A DNA stretch of 64,000 nucleotides, taken from positions 56,272,984 through 56,336,983 of the forward strand of contig NC_088300.1 in NCBI RefSeq assembly GCF_032854445.1. The letters run 5' to 3'. A program made the position numbers and the translations under genes. The stretch comes from Liolophura sinensis (taxonomy: Eukaryota > Mollusca > Polyplacophora > Chitonida > Chitonidae). The notes under the pieces are model-generated. The model did not search any database. It saw only the letters and a list, made by a program, of their open reading frames with translations, and had not been told where the DNA came from. This document shows, piece after piece, positions 10,831 to 24,300 of the stretch. Positions within the stretch are counted from its first letter, which is position 1; every line of letters begins with the position of its first letter.

Positions 10831-13800
10831 TCAGCTCTTCAGAGAGCGCTTACGGCCACCACCCCAGCCGATGTCCGTGTTTTTCTTTGGGGTTCTCCAA
10901 GACATCCGCTCCTTCACTCTGTTTGATGGGGCCGAATTTGTCTTAATTGGTGGTAACTGCACTGGCACCTGTTGAACTGCAAACACAAATTAAAAGAACT
11001 TACTGTAATTTAGTGAAATTGACTGATTTTGCTCACAATATCCAATACAAGTATGTGATTCATTTTAGCGCTGCCCTTCCTGTAAGAGCATCTAAGGACA
11101 GTTTGACACCAGACTTAGTTGTGTACATGTATGTTCATGCACTACATGTATTCTACAAGCATAGAATATTGGCAAGTTCACACTTTGTGAAAGACCTATA
11201 TCTAGATTTTAATCAGAACAAACGTTCGTCTCAATGTACACCCCAAAAAAGGACCAACAGACAGGCAAAGACTTCCTTACCTCCCAAAGGTGAAGATTCA
11301 TCCATGGAGAAACTGCGCAAGCGGTTCTCCCCCAGGGAACTTACGCTCTCTAAGTCTAATTGAGCAGGGCTGGCCTGAAACAGCAGCAAAAGAGAACTGT
11401 TATACATATGCCAGCGCCTGGTCTAAAATAAATACAGGGGTAAATGCACAGACAAAGAGTACAAGATTCACACATAGCACTGGAGACTGGGATAAGTTAC
11501 CTGTGCATGTATATTGATATTATGTCTGCAAATCCAAAGGTACAACTTGTTTGTTACTTTGTTATGCTTGAGGTTAAATTTTGATTTTACCATTATCTCA
11601 GTCTTTTCACTACAGTGTTTGAGGTAGAATGGTACGTCAAGGACATTAGACATGACTCTCAACCTTGTCACAGTGCACTGATTCAAGGCCAACCAGTTAC
11701 TTGCACTAGCTATTCCCTTATACTGAATGCAAATACAGCACTATCAATCTTAGTCTTAAGGAGAATCTCATTCAGGATGGAGATGAAAATGAAAGTGACA
11801 GGGTGCTGTATACTCTTAACAAGGAGGAGTACGGCTTCAGTCATGAAGGACACAGACACACCACACAGATAAATACAAAAGTGAAACACTCTGCAGAACG
11901 GTTTAATTGCCAACATGAACGATGGATACTAAGCTGATATAATTGGGTAGTTGTGGATAACAGGTATTGTGAACACCCGGCAGGCTTACCACTAGCTGAA
12001 CCCTCCTCCCGGCTGTAATGTCACTATCTAATCTGGGTAAGCCATTCTCACTCTCGCTTCGTATCAACCTGTAACACAACAGAAACCAAGGCTATGGTCA
12101 ATCCGGTAAGATATTAGCTTCATGTGACTTGAATAAAAGAGACATCTCATCATTAAGGTATGAATCATAACTTAGTTCAGTCAGATAAATATCATGGCCT
12201 GTTTGCATGTAGCCCACTTCATTGCATTTCGTGCATGTAAGGACCATGGCAAAAAAACACTGTCGGAATTATATTGTCAGGGCAGTTATGTGCTTGTAAA
12301 GTCAACAGGCCTTTGTGCAAGTGGACCAAGAACTCTTACCTTACTCTTGTAGAATTTTATCTCACAATGAAATACAGCAAATGGCTTTGTGGATTTATGG
12401 CAATGCAATGTTGCAAACCATTCTTGGGTCACTCCAACCAGTGATACTGCTTTATGTGACAATAACTCTTGTAACATTTGAGAAGAAAACTTTGCTGACT
12501 TACACCTTGACCGGGTCTGAGGTGGGGAATTCCCCCACCTGTGTATGTAACCACTCAAATGTCCTGGAGGCACGGGTGGCAACCTCAGACCTCTTCTCTC
12601 TCTCTTTCTCCTCTGCTTCACGAGCGCGAGCTGTACAACACACCAGATAAGATGTGTTACAACTCAACAATATTAAACAAACATTGAAAGATGTAAAATG
12701 TCAAAACACAGTGGCAAACCATTCTCGCTACCTTAATTATCAAATGCTATATCCATGGGACAGATCTCATGCCAAATATATCATTCTGCATTCATAGGCT
12801 CACTCAAATTTTAACTTACCTTGAAAATATTCCTTGCGAGGCATAACTTTGCGTGTTGGGTGTTGGACAGGTATTAACATCCTGGTAGACTCTGTCAGCT
12901 TCTTAAACAAGGCCAACTTCTGTTTGGGATCTGGAAACCACAGTGTATCAGGACAATTAATTATCACCAGAAATAAATGACTGCAACACACTTATGTATC
13001 TGCTTGTATAAATATACAATATGACTATAATAACGATGAGATGGGATTAATAAGGCCATAATCATTCATATATATATATATATATATATATATTCCAGAG
13101 CATGTGTACAAATGTACAATGGCAAATGGTTCAGATGACTTACCTAGTTTACTTATTTTTTTCTTCTTGTCTGCATTATACTTCATCTTCTTTGCCCTCT
13201 GCAGCATAAGCTCTGCAGTGCGACTGTCCTTGAAACCCCTAAAGGATAATACAGACAGGATAACAACTCTTTACTACACATACAAATAACAGTAGATGCT
13301 CCTGCAAGATAATCACTCACAAAAGACAACCTTTACTACAATCTGTGATTCACAGTAGAAAATTTCTCTATATATTTAGTCTTTCATGGCTGTTTCATAT
13401 GGTATGTGAAGGTTTATTGTCTTGTCATTAGTCAAGCGATAACAATTCACATTATGTACTGGGAAGAGGACAAACAGGAAACCCATTTATCACATAAAGT
13501 CATCACAATTAACAAACATGGATTCAGAGATCAGTGATTTAACATGCCTGAAAACAGGTGCCTTACAGATTTGCAAACACCCCTTTGCAGAAAGTAGTGT
13601 AAAGACCGATATCCTCCGATTCCATGTTAAACATGTGTATTATTGGATGGTCCATATTAAATAACATGGGGTTCAAAAAGTTTGACAAGAAACATTGGTT
13701 CAATATCTGGACGATGAAACATATGGATCTTCTCACTTCTCCAAATGGTTGTTTTAAAAAACATAAGAAATCTATTTCCACACTTGCTTTATTAGAGTAC

Positions 13801-14367
13801 TGAAAGAGTGTATTAATGATTTCACAGTGATCTCTCCGACGTACCATTCCTCAGACAGCATTTCTTCCTTTTTTGACAGTCCTGTGCGATGTGTGTCAGT
13901 TCCGCTTGCCTGAGATGAGGGTGGCCTTGGCTGTCGCCCATGGGGTGAGGATCTATTGGTGAGTGGAGATGTGAGGTTTCGCCAAGCCTGTCTTGGGAAG
14001 GCAGGGGGGTGGGGCGTGTTAAGCTCTCCTCCAGTGTGTAAAGCTGTGGGGCGCCCCGAGGGTGGTTTACTCAATAGTGCATGGCTGTAAGCAATGGACA
14101 AAAATTGTGACCTGCCACCATTTCTAGCAGATCTGAATTGTTGCAAACACATGTTAGGCATAGTCTGTTGTAATTTGGTTAGGGAATACTCATCACGTTA
14201 GAAACAGGTACTTTGACAGTGAGTTGAATAATAACAGATCTGAGAGCAGAAATTTACATTGTTTACAAACAAGAAGTGTGCTGGCTGATAAAATGTTGTT
14301 AATGTTTTCCACACCTGGATGGGATCCTTGGAGTGGGCGGGGGTTTCCAGTCAGCATCCAGATCATC
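10831..14367 (-). CDS. LRRIQ1: LRRIQ1 exons 22-29: conserved C-terminal region
   Basis: Exons: 14315-14367, 13845-14132, 13144-13238, 12820-12930, 12504-12630, 11990-12068, 11281-11374 and 10831-10976; residues about 1260-1589. The motif SEEWGFKD is split across the exon 23/24 junction and continues into RAKKMKYNADKKKKISKL. KLALFKKLTE, EWLHTQVGEFPT, GRRVQLV and the basic end SWRTPKKNTDIGWGGGRKR then follow. The exon 22 donor (GTGTGG) and the precise exon 23 acceptor are the least certain borders. In exon 29 a nearer acceptor would give an early stop, so the one after TTTGCAG is preferred. Confidence 0.85.
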
Positions 14368-15291
14368 CTGTGAAAATACAACGCAGATTAACAAACAGCT
14401 GCATGAAGGAAATTTCTCACGCACTTTGTTGTTAGGGAAAATGTTAAAAAAAGTACAGCCAACACTAGCTGACAATGCTGATCAAAAATAAAAAATTCTA
14501 GATCTCTTCATCTTTACCAGGTAATTGATGACCGTTTACTATGTGTCAGTGAAACCATAGAAGCCTTCAATTTCATACTGACACTTACACATACCAGTGT
14601 CTATGTGCTATGGCGCAAAAAGTATGGGGCTGGCTTTGCAAACAAGGTTAGCATTATTTTTATCTTTGATGTAATTCCAATATATTATGATACCCCTTTA
14701 TCTTTCAGTCAGCACAAAATCTATATAAAGAGTACATAATCAGCAGAGTTATCTGTAAATGACCATATTTAATGATGCTGATAAAGCTCTGCAAATTATA
14801 TCCCCATAATTTCTCGGTATTGCCATGTGATTTTTAAGTAACATTGTCCTAGTGACCTATCCGACCACAGGTAGTATAGACATATAAAACTACAAATACC
14901 ATATAATGCAGTGACAAACTGCTCTCCATTTATACACTTCTGGTGGCAGAAATACCCTGCCAAAGGATGATAACAATGGTGCTTAACCTAATACTAAATC
15001 TATATTATTTAAAATAATAATTTTTTTTTCATTACTAAAGCAATGTTTAAATGGCGTACCATATCCAGACAGAAATCGTCCAGGTCAACCTCCACAAACT
15101 CCTCCTCCCCCTCCTCTTCCTCCTCCAGATGGGCATACTCCAGAGCCATCAGCAAACGGCTCCTCAGGCTGTACCCTCGCCACACCGCCTGCATTACGAA
15201 TACTCAAATACATGTAAGTGACCTTTTGTGGAAAGTTGATACCCACACAGTGCGATGACATTTCAACATTGATAAATGGAACATAGTGTAT

Positions 15292-15346
<55 letters not shown>

Positions 15347-18300
15347 CACAAAAAGATCTCATGCTTCATACCACCTCCCAGACTTAAATTTACCACCAAA
15401 TTGTTTTTCTTAAACATACTATTCTGGTATCAGCCTGCTGACAATAATTAATCTCTTTGCACTTCTGAAATATACATCATATAATATAATTCTGCAACTT
15501 ATGAAAATCACCATTCAGTGTGTTGCATTGCTGGCTTCCTTTTGCTCCCATAATGATCCACTCACCTGAATCGTAGTTGCAGCCTCATCTTCATATGTCC
15601 ACTGCCTTGACAATCCTGCCAGTCTCCTTCTCTTCCTCTCTTCATTATAGTACTGACGAGCTTTGTAGCCCTGCCAGGCAGCCTGGATTAACTCAGCTGC
15701 CAACGTCACTGACTGATCACTGCTCACGTGGCCTAGTGAGTCTGTATGGACATAGGTGTCAGCAGTACTGCTGCTTGTGGGATCTACGGATGACACACAC
15801 GCACACCCAGCCTCAGGTGTCCTCCCCACATTTACAAACTCACTACCTCCCTCAGCTGTCACAGCTTTGTGTTCATCATTTGTAACACTGGTAAATGTAT
15901 TAGTCTGTCTTGGTACCTTGACATCACTTACTTTACACCTTCCCCTACTAGTTGTCCTGCCTGTTGGTTTAGGTACAGATGGGGCTGCTGGCCAGTTGAT
16001 GATCACTTCACCATACTCATGGGCATAGCGGTGCTCTACAGCCAGATCAAAGGTGGTATGGCACATAGAGGAATGAGCAGCACAAGCACCTGCTAGATCT
16101 GTGGGGTTCAGGGATCTGGAGGCAAACAAGACAATACATTACAACCAGATCAAATGAGCTTTGGCACATGGAGGAATAGGCAGCACAAGCACCTGCTAGA
16201 TCTGTGGGACTGAGGGATCTGGGGATAAACAAGACAATACATTATAGCCCAATCAAATGAGCTTTGGCACATGGAGGAATAAGCAGCACAAGCACCTGCT
16301 AGATCTGTGGGACTGAGGGATCTGGGGATAAACAAGACAATACATTATAGCCCAATCAAATGAGCTTTGGCACATGGAGGAATAAGCAGCACAAGCACCT
16401 GCTAGATCTGTGGGACTGAGGGATCTGGGGATAAACAAGACAATACATTATAGCCCAATCAAATGAGCTTTGGCACATGGAGGAATAAGCAGCACAAGCA
16501 CCTGCTAGATCTGTGGGACTGAGGGATCTGGGGATAAACAAGACAATACATTATAGCCCAATCAAATGAGCTTTGGTACACGGAGGAATAAGCAGCACAA
16601 GAAATGCTCCACACTAGCTGCAAAAACAAGACACAACTACACATGTGAACCATCTTCACAATATCAAGGCAAGACTCTGAAAGGACATGGTGTACAAACT
16701 TTGAAATTGTGAAGATGCATGGGACAATGTGCATATGTGCCATCTCAAATGTGAAACAAGCATGGGTATGATGTCAAACTCAATCTGGTGAAAAGCTAAA
16801 ACAAATGTTTCCAATGTTTTTTTTCCCAAATGTTCATGCTCCAATGCTTTGAAACCCAGACATCCGGTAGATCTGCAAGATTTCATATAGGTTCAACACT
16901 GTGACCAACACAAGCTCATATACACATATTTTTGCTCATCTCACAGTAAAGAACATACAACACTGACAGTCTTAGGAACCACAAACTTACTCGATTTTTT
17001 GATGATGACAATCCCAGATCTGCTGTATGGCTAGTGTTTGAGCCAGACACGTGGCTTCAAATGAGCACTTGGGTGGAACTGCTGGTGGTGGCTGAGCTCT
17101 CTGTACGGGTTGATTGTCCACTAATGATAGCCTCTTAAACTGTGAACATGCTCTGGACCTGATGATGTGATATAAGAAACATATACATGTGTAGGAATAA
17201 AACAAAGTGCAAACAAATACTTCGCTTACAACTGCTATTTTACCTTATTATACAACATTTCACTTTCTGAAATGTTATGACTTTGTACAGGACCGCTTTA
17301 CATATGTCCACAGGAAATGTTCATACTAGTATTTTATGTACCTTGTGTAAGTGTGTATAAAGAAGGACAGTATTCTCTACATGGACTTCATCTTTAAAAT
17401 TGAATATGTGACATACATATATACTATATTTGTACACAACTATTAAATTCAGGAAAGATAAAACAGGCTTCATATTTTTTCCTACATTATTTTGAGTAAA
17501 CCTCAAATGTAACATAAAACAAAACATTTGCATTATCTGAACCTGTTGTTTCAAATTTCCTTAGTGTCTTATAACCACGGCTGAAGACAAAGGCACTACA
17601 AGAATATCCCTTTTCAAAGAACTGCCCTAAATGGCCTAAAGTTTCACCCACAAAAGTGCACTTTTAGAAGCAAACAAATATCACAATATGCGTTTTGGTG
17701 CTGAAACTTTTAATTTTCCAGCAGAATATCATCCTATGTTCCAAGAAAACCTCAAGACACCTTTTTAAAATCAAAGGAGCTCTCAGAATCAGAAAAAAAT
17801 GGGCTAGTTAGTCATGGACGAAATCATGGTCAATTAGGGTACATTATAGGCTGTTAAAACTCATCTGTGCCCACTGAAACAGCTCAAATATATACAAGAT
17901 ATCTGTGAATACATACAGAAAAGTGGACTCTTCCCCTCCAGGGTTTCCCTCAACACACAGCCTCTCTAAATGTCTACATAGCATCAATGACTTCAGCATC
18001 TCTTCACCATCTGCACAACAAATATGAGACAACATTAAGATAAAATGCAGTTGTCTTGCATTGTCCTGTTTACTCTTGTTTTAAGAAATATTCCAACTTA
18101 AAAGCACATGTTCTATCAAAACTTGATTTCTTTCTGGTTTTCCATGAATCCATGATACTTTGTACAAAGATTTGACAAATCTGTAAAAATCTGTAGCATT
18201 AAAAATACTACAATTACCAGAATTTCCCAGAAGGCAGTACAGCAAAAAAAAAAAAAAAAAACTTCTGCTCCAACAAATCAGTGCACATAATGCTGCTTAC

Positions 18301-21300
18301 CTAAGAGCTGATTATTGCTGACATCCAGATCCTTCAGCACCACAAAAGACGACATCTGTCCTAAATCAGGAATACTGGGGAATGTCGATAGATTTTAGCA
18401 ACCAGATCTACTGTGGCTTTCGGTTATATAAAAACACCTGTGCTAGCATACTGACAGATTATGCTGTAGATAGCAAATGTTAAATAAAAGTAACAATAAA
18501 CAAAGGACTGAGTAAATATAATTATAAACGTTGCATTATGTGCATGTATTTCAAAAATATCATACATTTATCATATTCTGTCTGCATAAATACTACAAAA
18601 GTTTACTAAATCTAGTAAATATAATAATGCACACCTGCAAATGGTTGTGTGTTTCCCCCGGGCTCTGCCCGGTTTCAGCCCACCACAATACTGGCTGTCG
18701 TATAAGCGAAATATTCTTGAGTATGGTGTAAAACACCAATTAAATAAATAAATAAAAAAATAATAATGCAGTCATAAACTACTTTGGTTATAGCTTACCT
18801 GTTCTGAGCCAAATTCAGCACCTTCAGACAGGGTAACCATGATGACTGCAGGCTGTCAAGGGAGGTAATACTGTTGTCGTCAAGTAGTAAATTCTGCAGT
18901 AGGACGTGATTTGACAAGACAGGAAACTGAAAAAAGTTAACATACATCATAACATTCACTTCATTTTATACTTACATATTTCCAAATATACAGTAAGTAT
19001 AAATATAGAAATGACTTTTGAGTTACAGAACAAAAAAATGATGTACATTTTTCACATACAAATTCAATTACCGTGTCCCACGACACGGCTTCATTAGACA
19101 TGCCCTGGAAAGGCCTAAGTAATACATCCTATTTAAGCACAGGAAAACAGATTTTTTTCTCTTGCTGCTTGAACACACACACAAAAAAATGCAGCTTTCG
19201 AGTATGGTGACGATTATTTTCTCATTTAATAGTTATGTTTAATTTAAGTGTTTTACAGTTATTAAGAACACCTGAACGATAAACAGTTCTCAGGTAAACT
19301 GATGAAGGAAACCTCTGCACCTAACCATGTATGTAACACATGTCCTGATAAAAACGCTGTAGCCGAGTCAGTGAGAGCTGGATTAGAACATGCAACCTTA
19401 ATACTGTATTGTATTCCGTTTGACTCCTTTATACAAATCTGCACCCACCTCTAGCATATTGTTGCCTGTGAGCACCAATGTCTGAAGCAAACACAGTTTG
19501 TCTATGTCCTCCAATGACTGTAAGTGGTTGTGAGAGGCGTGTAGGTCCTGGAGTGTGGGGACATCCCCCACCCCCTGAGTGCTGATCAGCTGATTGTGAC
19601 ACAGCTTCAAGGTGTGAAGGTGACGTAATCCAACAAGAGAGCCTGGAAAATATCACCCTTCATAAAATCGACTTTTCAAATTTCATTTATTTATTTGATT
19701 GTTGTTTAACACCACATTCAAGAATTGTTCGCTTTCAGTCAGGTGAAGGAAAACGAGTAACCAGAGTTAACCCTCGGCCATTAGAAAGTTTATTCTGACA
19801 AAGTGACTTGCATGCCACATTCGTGGAAGACAAGACAGAGACCTTCAACCAGCACAAAACTTGGCAAATGGTCCCACGAACCCAGTAGACCGCTTACCGT
19901 GACCAAAGCACAAGAAACAATCAGTGGGGGAATCTACAAATTCCGTGCCCAAGGCTGGGAATGAATCCCTGCTTAAATTTCCATATATATACTTGTAGTT
20001 TAAATTGCTGTATTACTGGATGGTGCATCAAAAATGGTTAAGGCCATGTAAAACATTTTTGTCATTTAACTATTATCCTTTAGCAAGCAGAATTCTAAAT
20101 CTATGCAAGGCTTTCTCAGTACCTAGTTTGATGATTTTGTTGTTGGACAGATCCAGCCAGCGGAGGTTTGAGCAATCCTCCAATCCGTGGACTGCTGTCA
20201 GCTGATTGGATGACAGATTGACATATTCTAAATTTTCCAAATCACCTAAGTCGACAAACTGGACATGATTGTTCTGTGAGTAGAAAGGAAAGAGCAGAAA
20301 CTCAAAAACAGGTAAAAATAGATCTCGCCTTTTGGCAAAACTATATTGTACGTACTGTAACTCCGTACATGAGGTACTTTTGAGGTAACACCTTTAAATT
20401 TACCTTGGCATGGATTTTAAATATACAAAACAGAATATTACGAATTTTTCAATTAAGATACATGCAGAAATGGAACAGAATTGACTGAAATACACATACA
20501 GGATCATGTATACAGGATCTTGTAAGTTCGTCTATTTTAGCAAAGGTATTGACTCTTTCATATGGTCAAATTTCACCTGTAGGTTGATATAATGAAGCTG
20601 TTTACAACTGGTCAATCCCTCCAAAGCCTTCACCCCACAGTCGGTCAGCTCCAGGTACTGAAGATGGACACACTGACCAAGAGTGGACACTGAGCAGCCA
20701 GGAAGGTCAGCTAACTGGACAGTGGTCACCTGAAGAAACATGCATATAAATCAAATCTTAATCGTGCTTAATTACCTTCTGAGCTCATGTATATAACCCA
20801 GAGTTAAATTTCATTTTGATAAGGATATGAATTGGTCATAGCTCTGATCTGGAGTTAAGATAAGTCTATCTAAATCCCAACCAGGAGACCTCCACGGCTC
20901 AGTTGCACTTGCGCAGTGTAGACCCAGGAGCCTCTCACCAATTCGGTCACTGTGAGTCCAGCTCGTTTTGGCTTCCTCTGGGCGTCAGTGGGAAGGTCTG
21001 TCAACAACCTGCGGATGGTTGTGAGTCGCCCCCGGGCTTTGCCTGGTCTACTGGCCACCGTCATATAAGTGAAATATTCTTGAGTACGGCGTAAAACACC
21101 AATCAAACAAAATAAATAAATAATCTCAGCCCTGTTGAAATTACAACATGATATCATGCTTTCGATAATGTGATTTTAATAAGATGTGTGTCTCTCATGA
21201 CTATATGAAAGCCAATGTGTGAGTGAGTTTTTTGTTTTGATGTCATTAGTGTAAAAATTGAAAGGACCTCTCTTAATTTCAGTGTAGAAATTAACTTTTC

Positions 21301-24300
21301 ATTGTGCAACAGAAAAATAGACACCTCACCTGTTGCAGACTGTTTACCCGGGCCTGAGTTAGAATCACATCAACTGACATGGCAGGCAATTTCTTAGCAG
21401 AAGATGGTCTCTTAACAAGCTTTTTCGTGGTCTTTTTCATTGTTTTCCAAGGTTCGTTGCTGATTTTGCTGTAAAGTAATAAAGTAAAGTTCAAAATTAC
21501 AATTTAAGCAACACAAAAAGGTTAGTTCCACAACATTGGGATTTTTAGGGCAGGAAGGTTGCATAGGACAGGACTCCCATACGAGGGAAGGTCTTCTAGC
21601 AACATGCGGATGGTTGTTGGTTTCCCCTGGGCTCTGCCTGGTTTCCTCCCACAATATTGTTGTCTGAAGTGGTATAAGTGAAATAGTCTTGAGTACGGCA
21701 TACAACAGCAATCAGTAAACTTTCAAAAAAGTCCACCTTTAGAGGAAATAAATGTCATTAAATATTACTTTCGGTGCTCAAATTTATATTTCTTCAGTTG
21801 GCTATCATCCTACGATCCAAACAAATCTCAAATCATCTTTGTGTGATCAATAGAATCAAGTAAAATGTGCAACTTTGTCATGGGCCAAATTTACCTTCAA
21901 ATTGTAGGTCACTTACCTCCAAAAGACACATTCACTCATCCACTTACGACGTCTCTTCTCAAGATCTTCAGATAGGCTTCCAATTAATAGCTCTTTGCTT
22001 TCATCTTCCTTCTCTTTCTTATTATGTTCTTCTTGCATTTGCTGCAAAACCCCATCTGCTTTTTTTTTCAAATCTTTCTCACTCTTGCTTTGCTCTTCCT
22101 TTTCTTTTCTTAATTTTTCTTCAGTCTCTATCCTAATTTGTTCTTCTTTCTCTCTTCTTGATTGTTCTTCTTTTTCTCTCTGTAACTGCTCTTCTTTCAC
22201 TTTCCTTAATTGCTCCTCCTTTTCTTTTCTTAAAAGCTCTTCTGCTTCCTCTTTCTGAAGCCGTTCTTCTCTCTCTTTTCTGATTAGTTCTTCCTTTTCT
22301 TTCCTTAGCTTTTCCTCTTTTTCCTGCCTAAGTAGCTCTTCTTTTTCTTTTCTTATCTGCTCTTCTTTCTCTTTCTGCATTCTTTCTTCCCTCTCTTTTC
22401 TTTGTTGCTCTTCTTTCTCCTTCTTAACCTGCTCTTCTTTTTCCTTCTTCATCTGTTCTTCTTCCTCTTTCTTCAGCTTCTCTTCTTTCTCTTTCTTTAG
22501 TTGCTCTTCTTTCTCTTTCCTTAACTGCTCATCTTTCTCTTTCCTTAACTGCTCTTCTTTCTCTTTCCTTAACTGCTCTTCTTTCTCTTTCCTCAATTCT
22601 TCTTCTTTCTTCATTTGTTCTTCTTTCTCTTTTCTCAGTTTATCCTCCTTCTCTTGTTCCTCTTGCCTCTTTCTACCATAAACCAAAGAAGAAAGTTATG
22701 AATCCATGCTTGAATTTTATTCCACTGACATATGCTATGCTTAGTTTCAAATGTTCACTAAGTTGATTACACAGAAACGAAAATTCAAGTGTGTGGATAA
22801 TAATAGTGAAAGAGAGGGAGAGAGACAATTCGATGCATTTAAAGGTACAGCTATGTGTAACTCCATTTGCACTTTCTCTACTATACCGTTCCAATTCTGC
22901 AGCTTTCCTCTTCTCTTCTAATTGTTTGAGTTCTATTTCTTTCTCCCTTATTTTCCTTGCTTCAATCTCCTCTCTACGTGTTTGCCTTTTTTTGTCCAGC
23001 TCATCTCTGTATACTTTTTTTACCCTTAAATAAACAACAAACAAAGGAATTGATAATATTCATCAGGTTTCGATTTATTCTGTTTTCAAGAATAAATCGA
23101 AACCTGATTTAGCCAAAAAGCCAAAAACATAACACAATTTTTATGCAGAAATTCTTGGTATAGTTCATCTAGATTAAATTAGATTTTCTTAATTACAGGC
23201 CTTGTTATTGTGACAGTAACTTACCTGTATCCCCGGTACACCGATTGTATCTTGACAGCTGCCCCCTCGAGTTGTCTCCCCTGTTTCTCCCTTTCTAATT
23301 CCAGCTGATTTTGAAGTTCTTTCCTTTCCAATTCTGTTTTTCTCTCCAGTTCATCAATAGACATCTACAATATCATAGAAGCAAATTTATTACAAGAAAA
23401 ATGATGATAAATAAGGCAACCAATAGCCTAAATGTATGGAACTGAACAAGCTGGTATAACAAAGGTTCATCAGTGCTTTACCACTGGGCACTCCATCCAT
23501 CTTCCTCCCAAAATACTGACTGCCCTTGTCCATGTGAAACTTTCTCAGGTGGGGTGCTTAATCAAAGCTGGTAAAACATTTCATAATGCCTAAATAGTAG
23601 TATAAAGGTTTTGGCAGTATGACTGAGTGGTTGTTGAGAGGTATTTCACTTCACTATATAAAAACTGTGCAGTGATGGACAAGCGTTTAGAGTGTTAACC
23701 TTGTTAGCACTAAACCTAGATTCAAAATGTTGGGGTCATGCTTAGGATCAAAGAACAATGATGGTTCAATATTCTCCCACACTTGCTACTCTTTATAAAA
23801 TAACTGAAAGGTACTGTTGTCTTGAACATCTCCTATCAGTGAGGCAGCACTATAGACATGTTGTTCATAAGACATTCAATCGACAGGTCTTCAATCCATT
23901 CAGATCTGCCAGTTTTTTATGTGACCCATGGACCCTCATCAAATTTGACACTGAGCCACCCCTCTTTGAATTGGCTCTACTGCTCTCATCAGTGATATGA
24001 TAATTAATATTATGTTTAATATAAGATTAAATTCCACACAAACAAAGAGCAAATCAATCAATGCACATATTGATTATGGTTTAAATGTGAAAATAGAATC
24101 AATCCTTACCTCATACTGTTTCAGTTCTCTCTCAACTTCCTTCTGCTTTTGTTCAAGCTTTTTCTCAAGTTCTGCAGTCTTGGCCTACACAAAAGAAAAT
24201 CAGAACAAAAATCAGTGTTATGTATAAATATAAGAGAATGGACAGTTGAAGCATTTGTGCTCTCACCAAAAAGAAAAATGGTAATATTATGCAAATAATT

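Noticed and set aside
10947-11363. 138-codon plus-strand ORF
   Set aside because: Antisense shadow overlapping LRRIQ1 exons 28 and 29 and their intron.
16047-16743. Chain of overlapping 61-codon minus-strand ORFs (SLSPTDLAGACAAYSS)
   Set aside because: Copies of the exon 20 start within the 103-bp array; only the left-most copy fits the LRRIQ1 frame and continues into the conserved exon.
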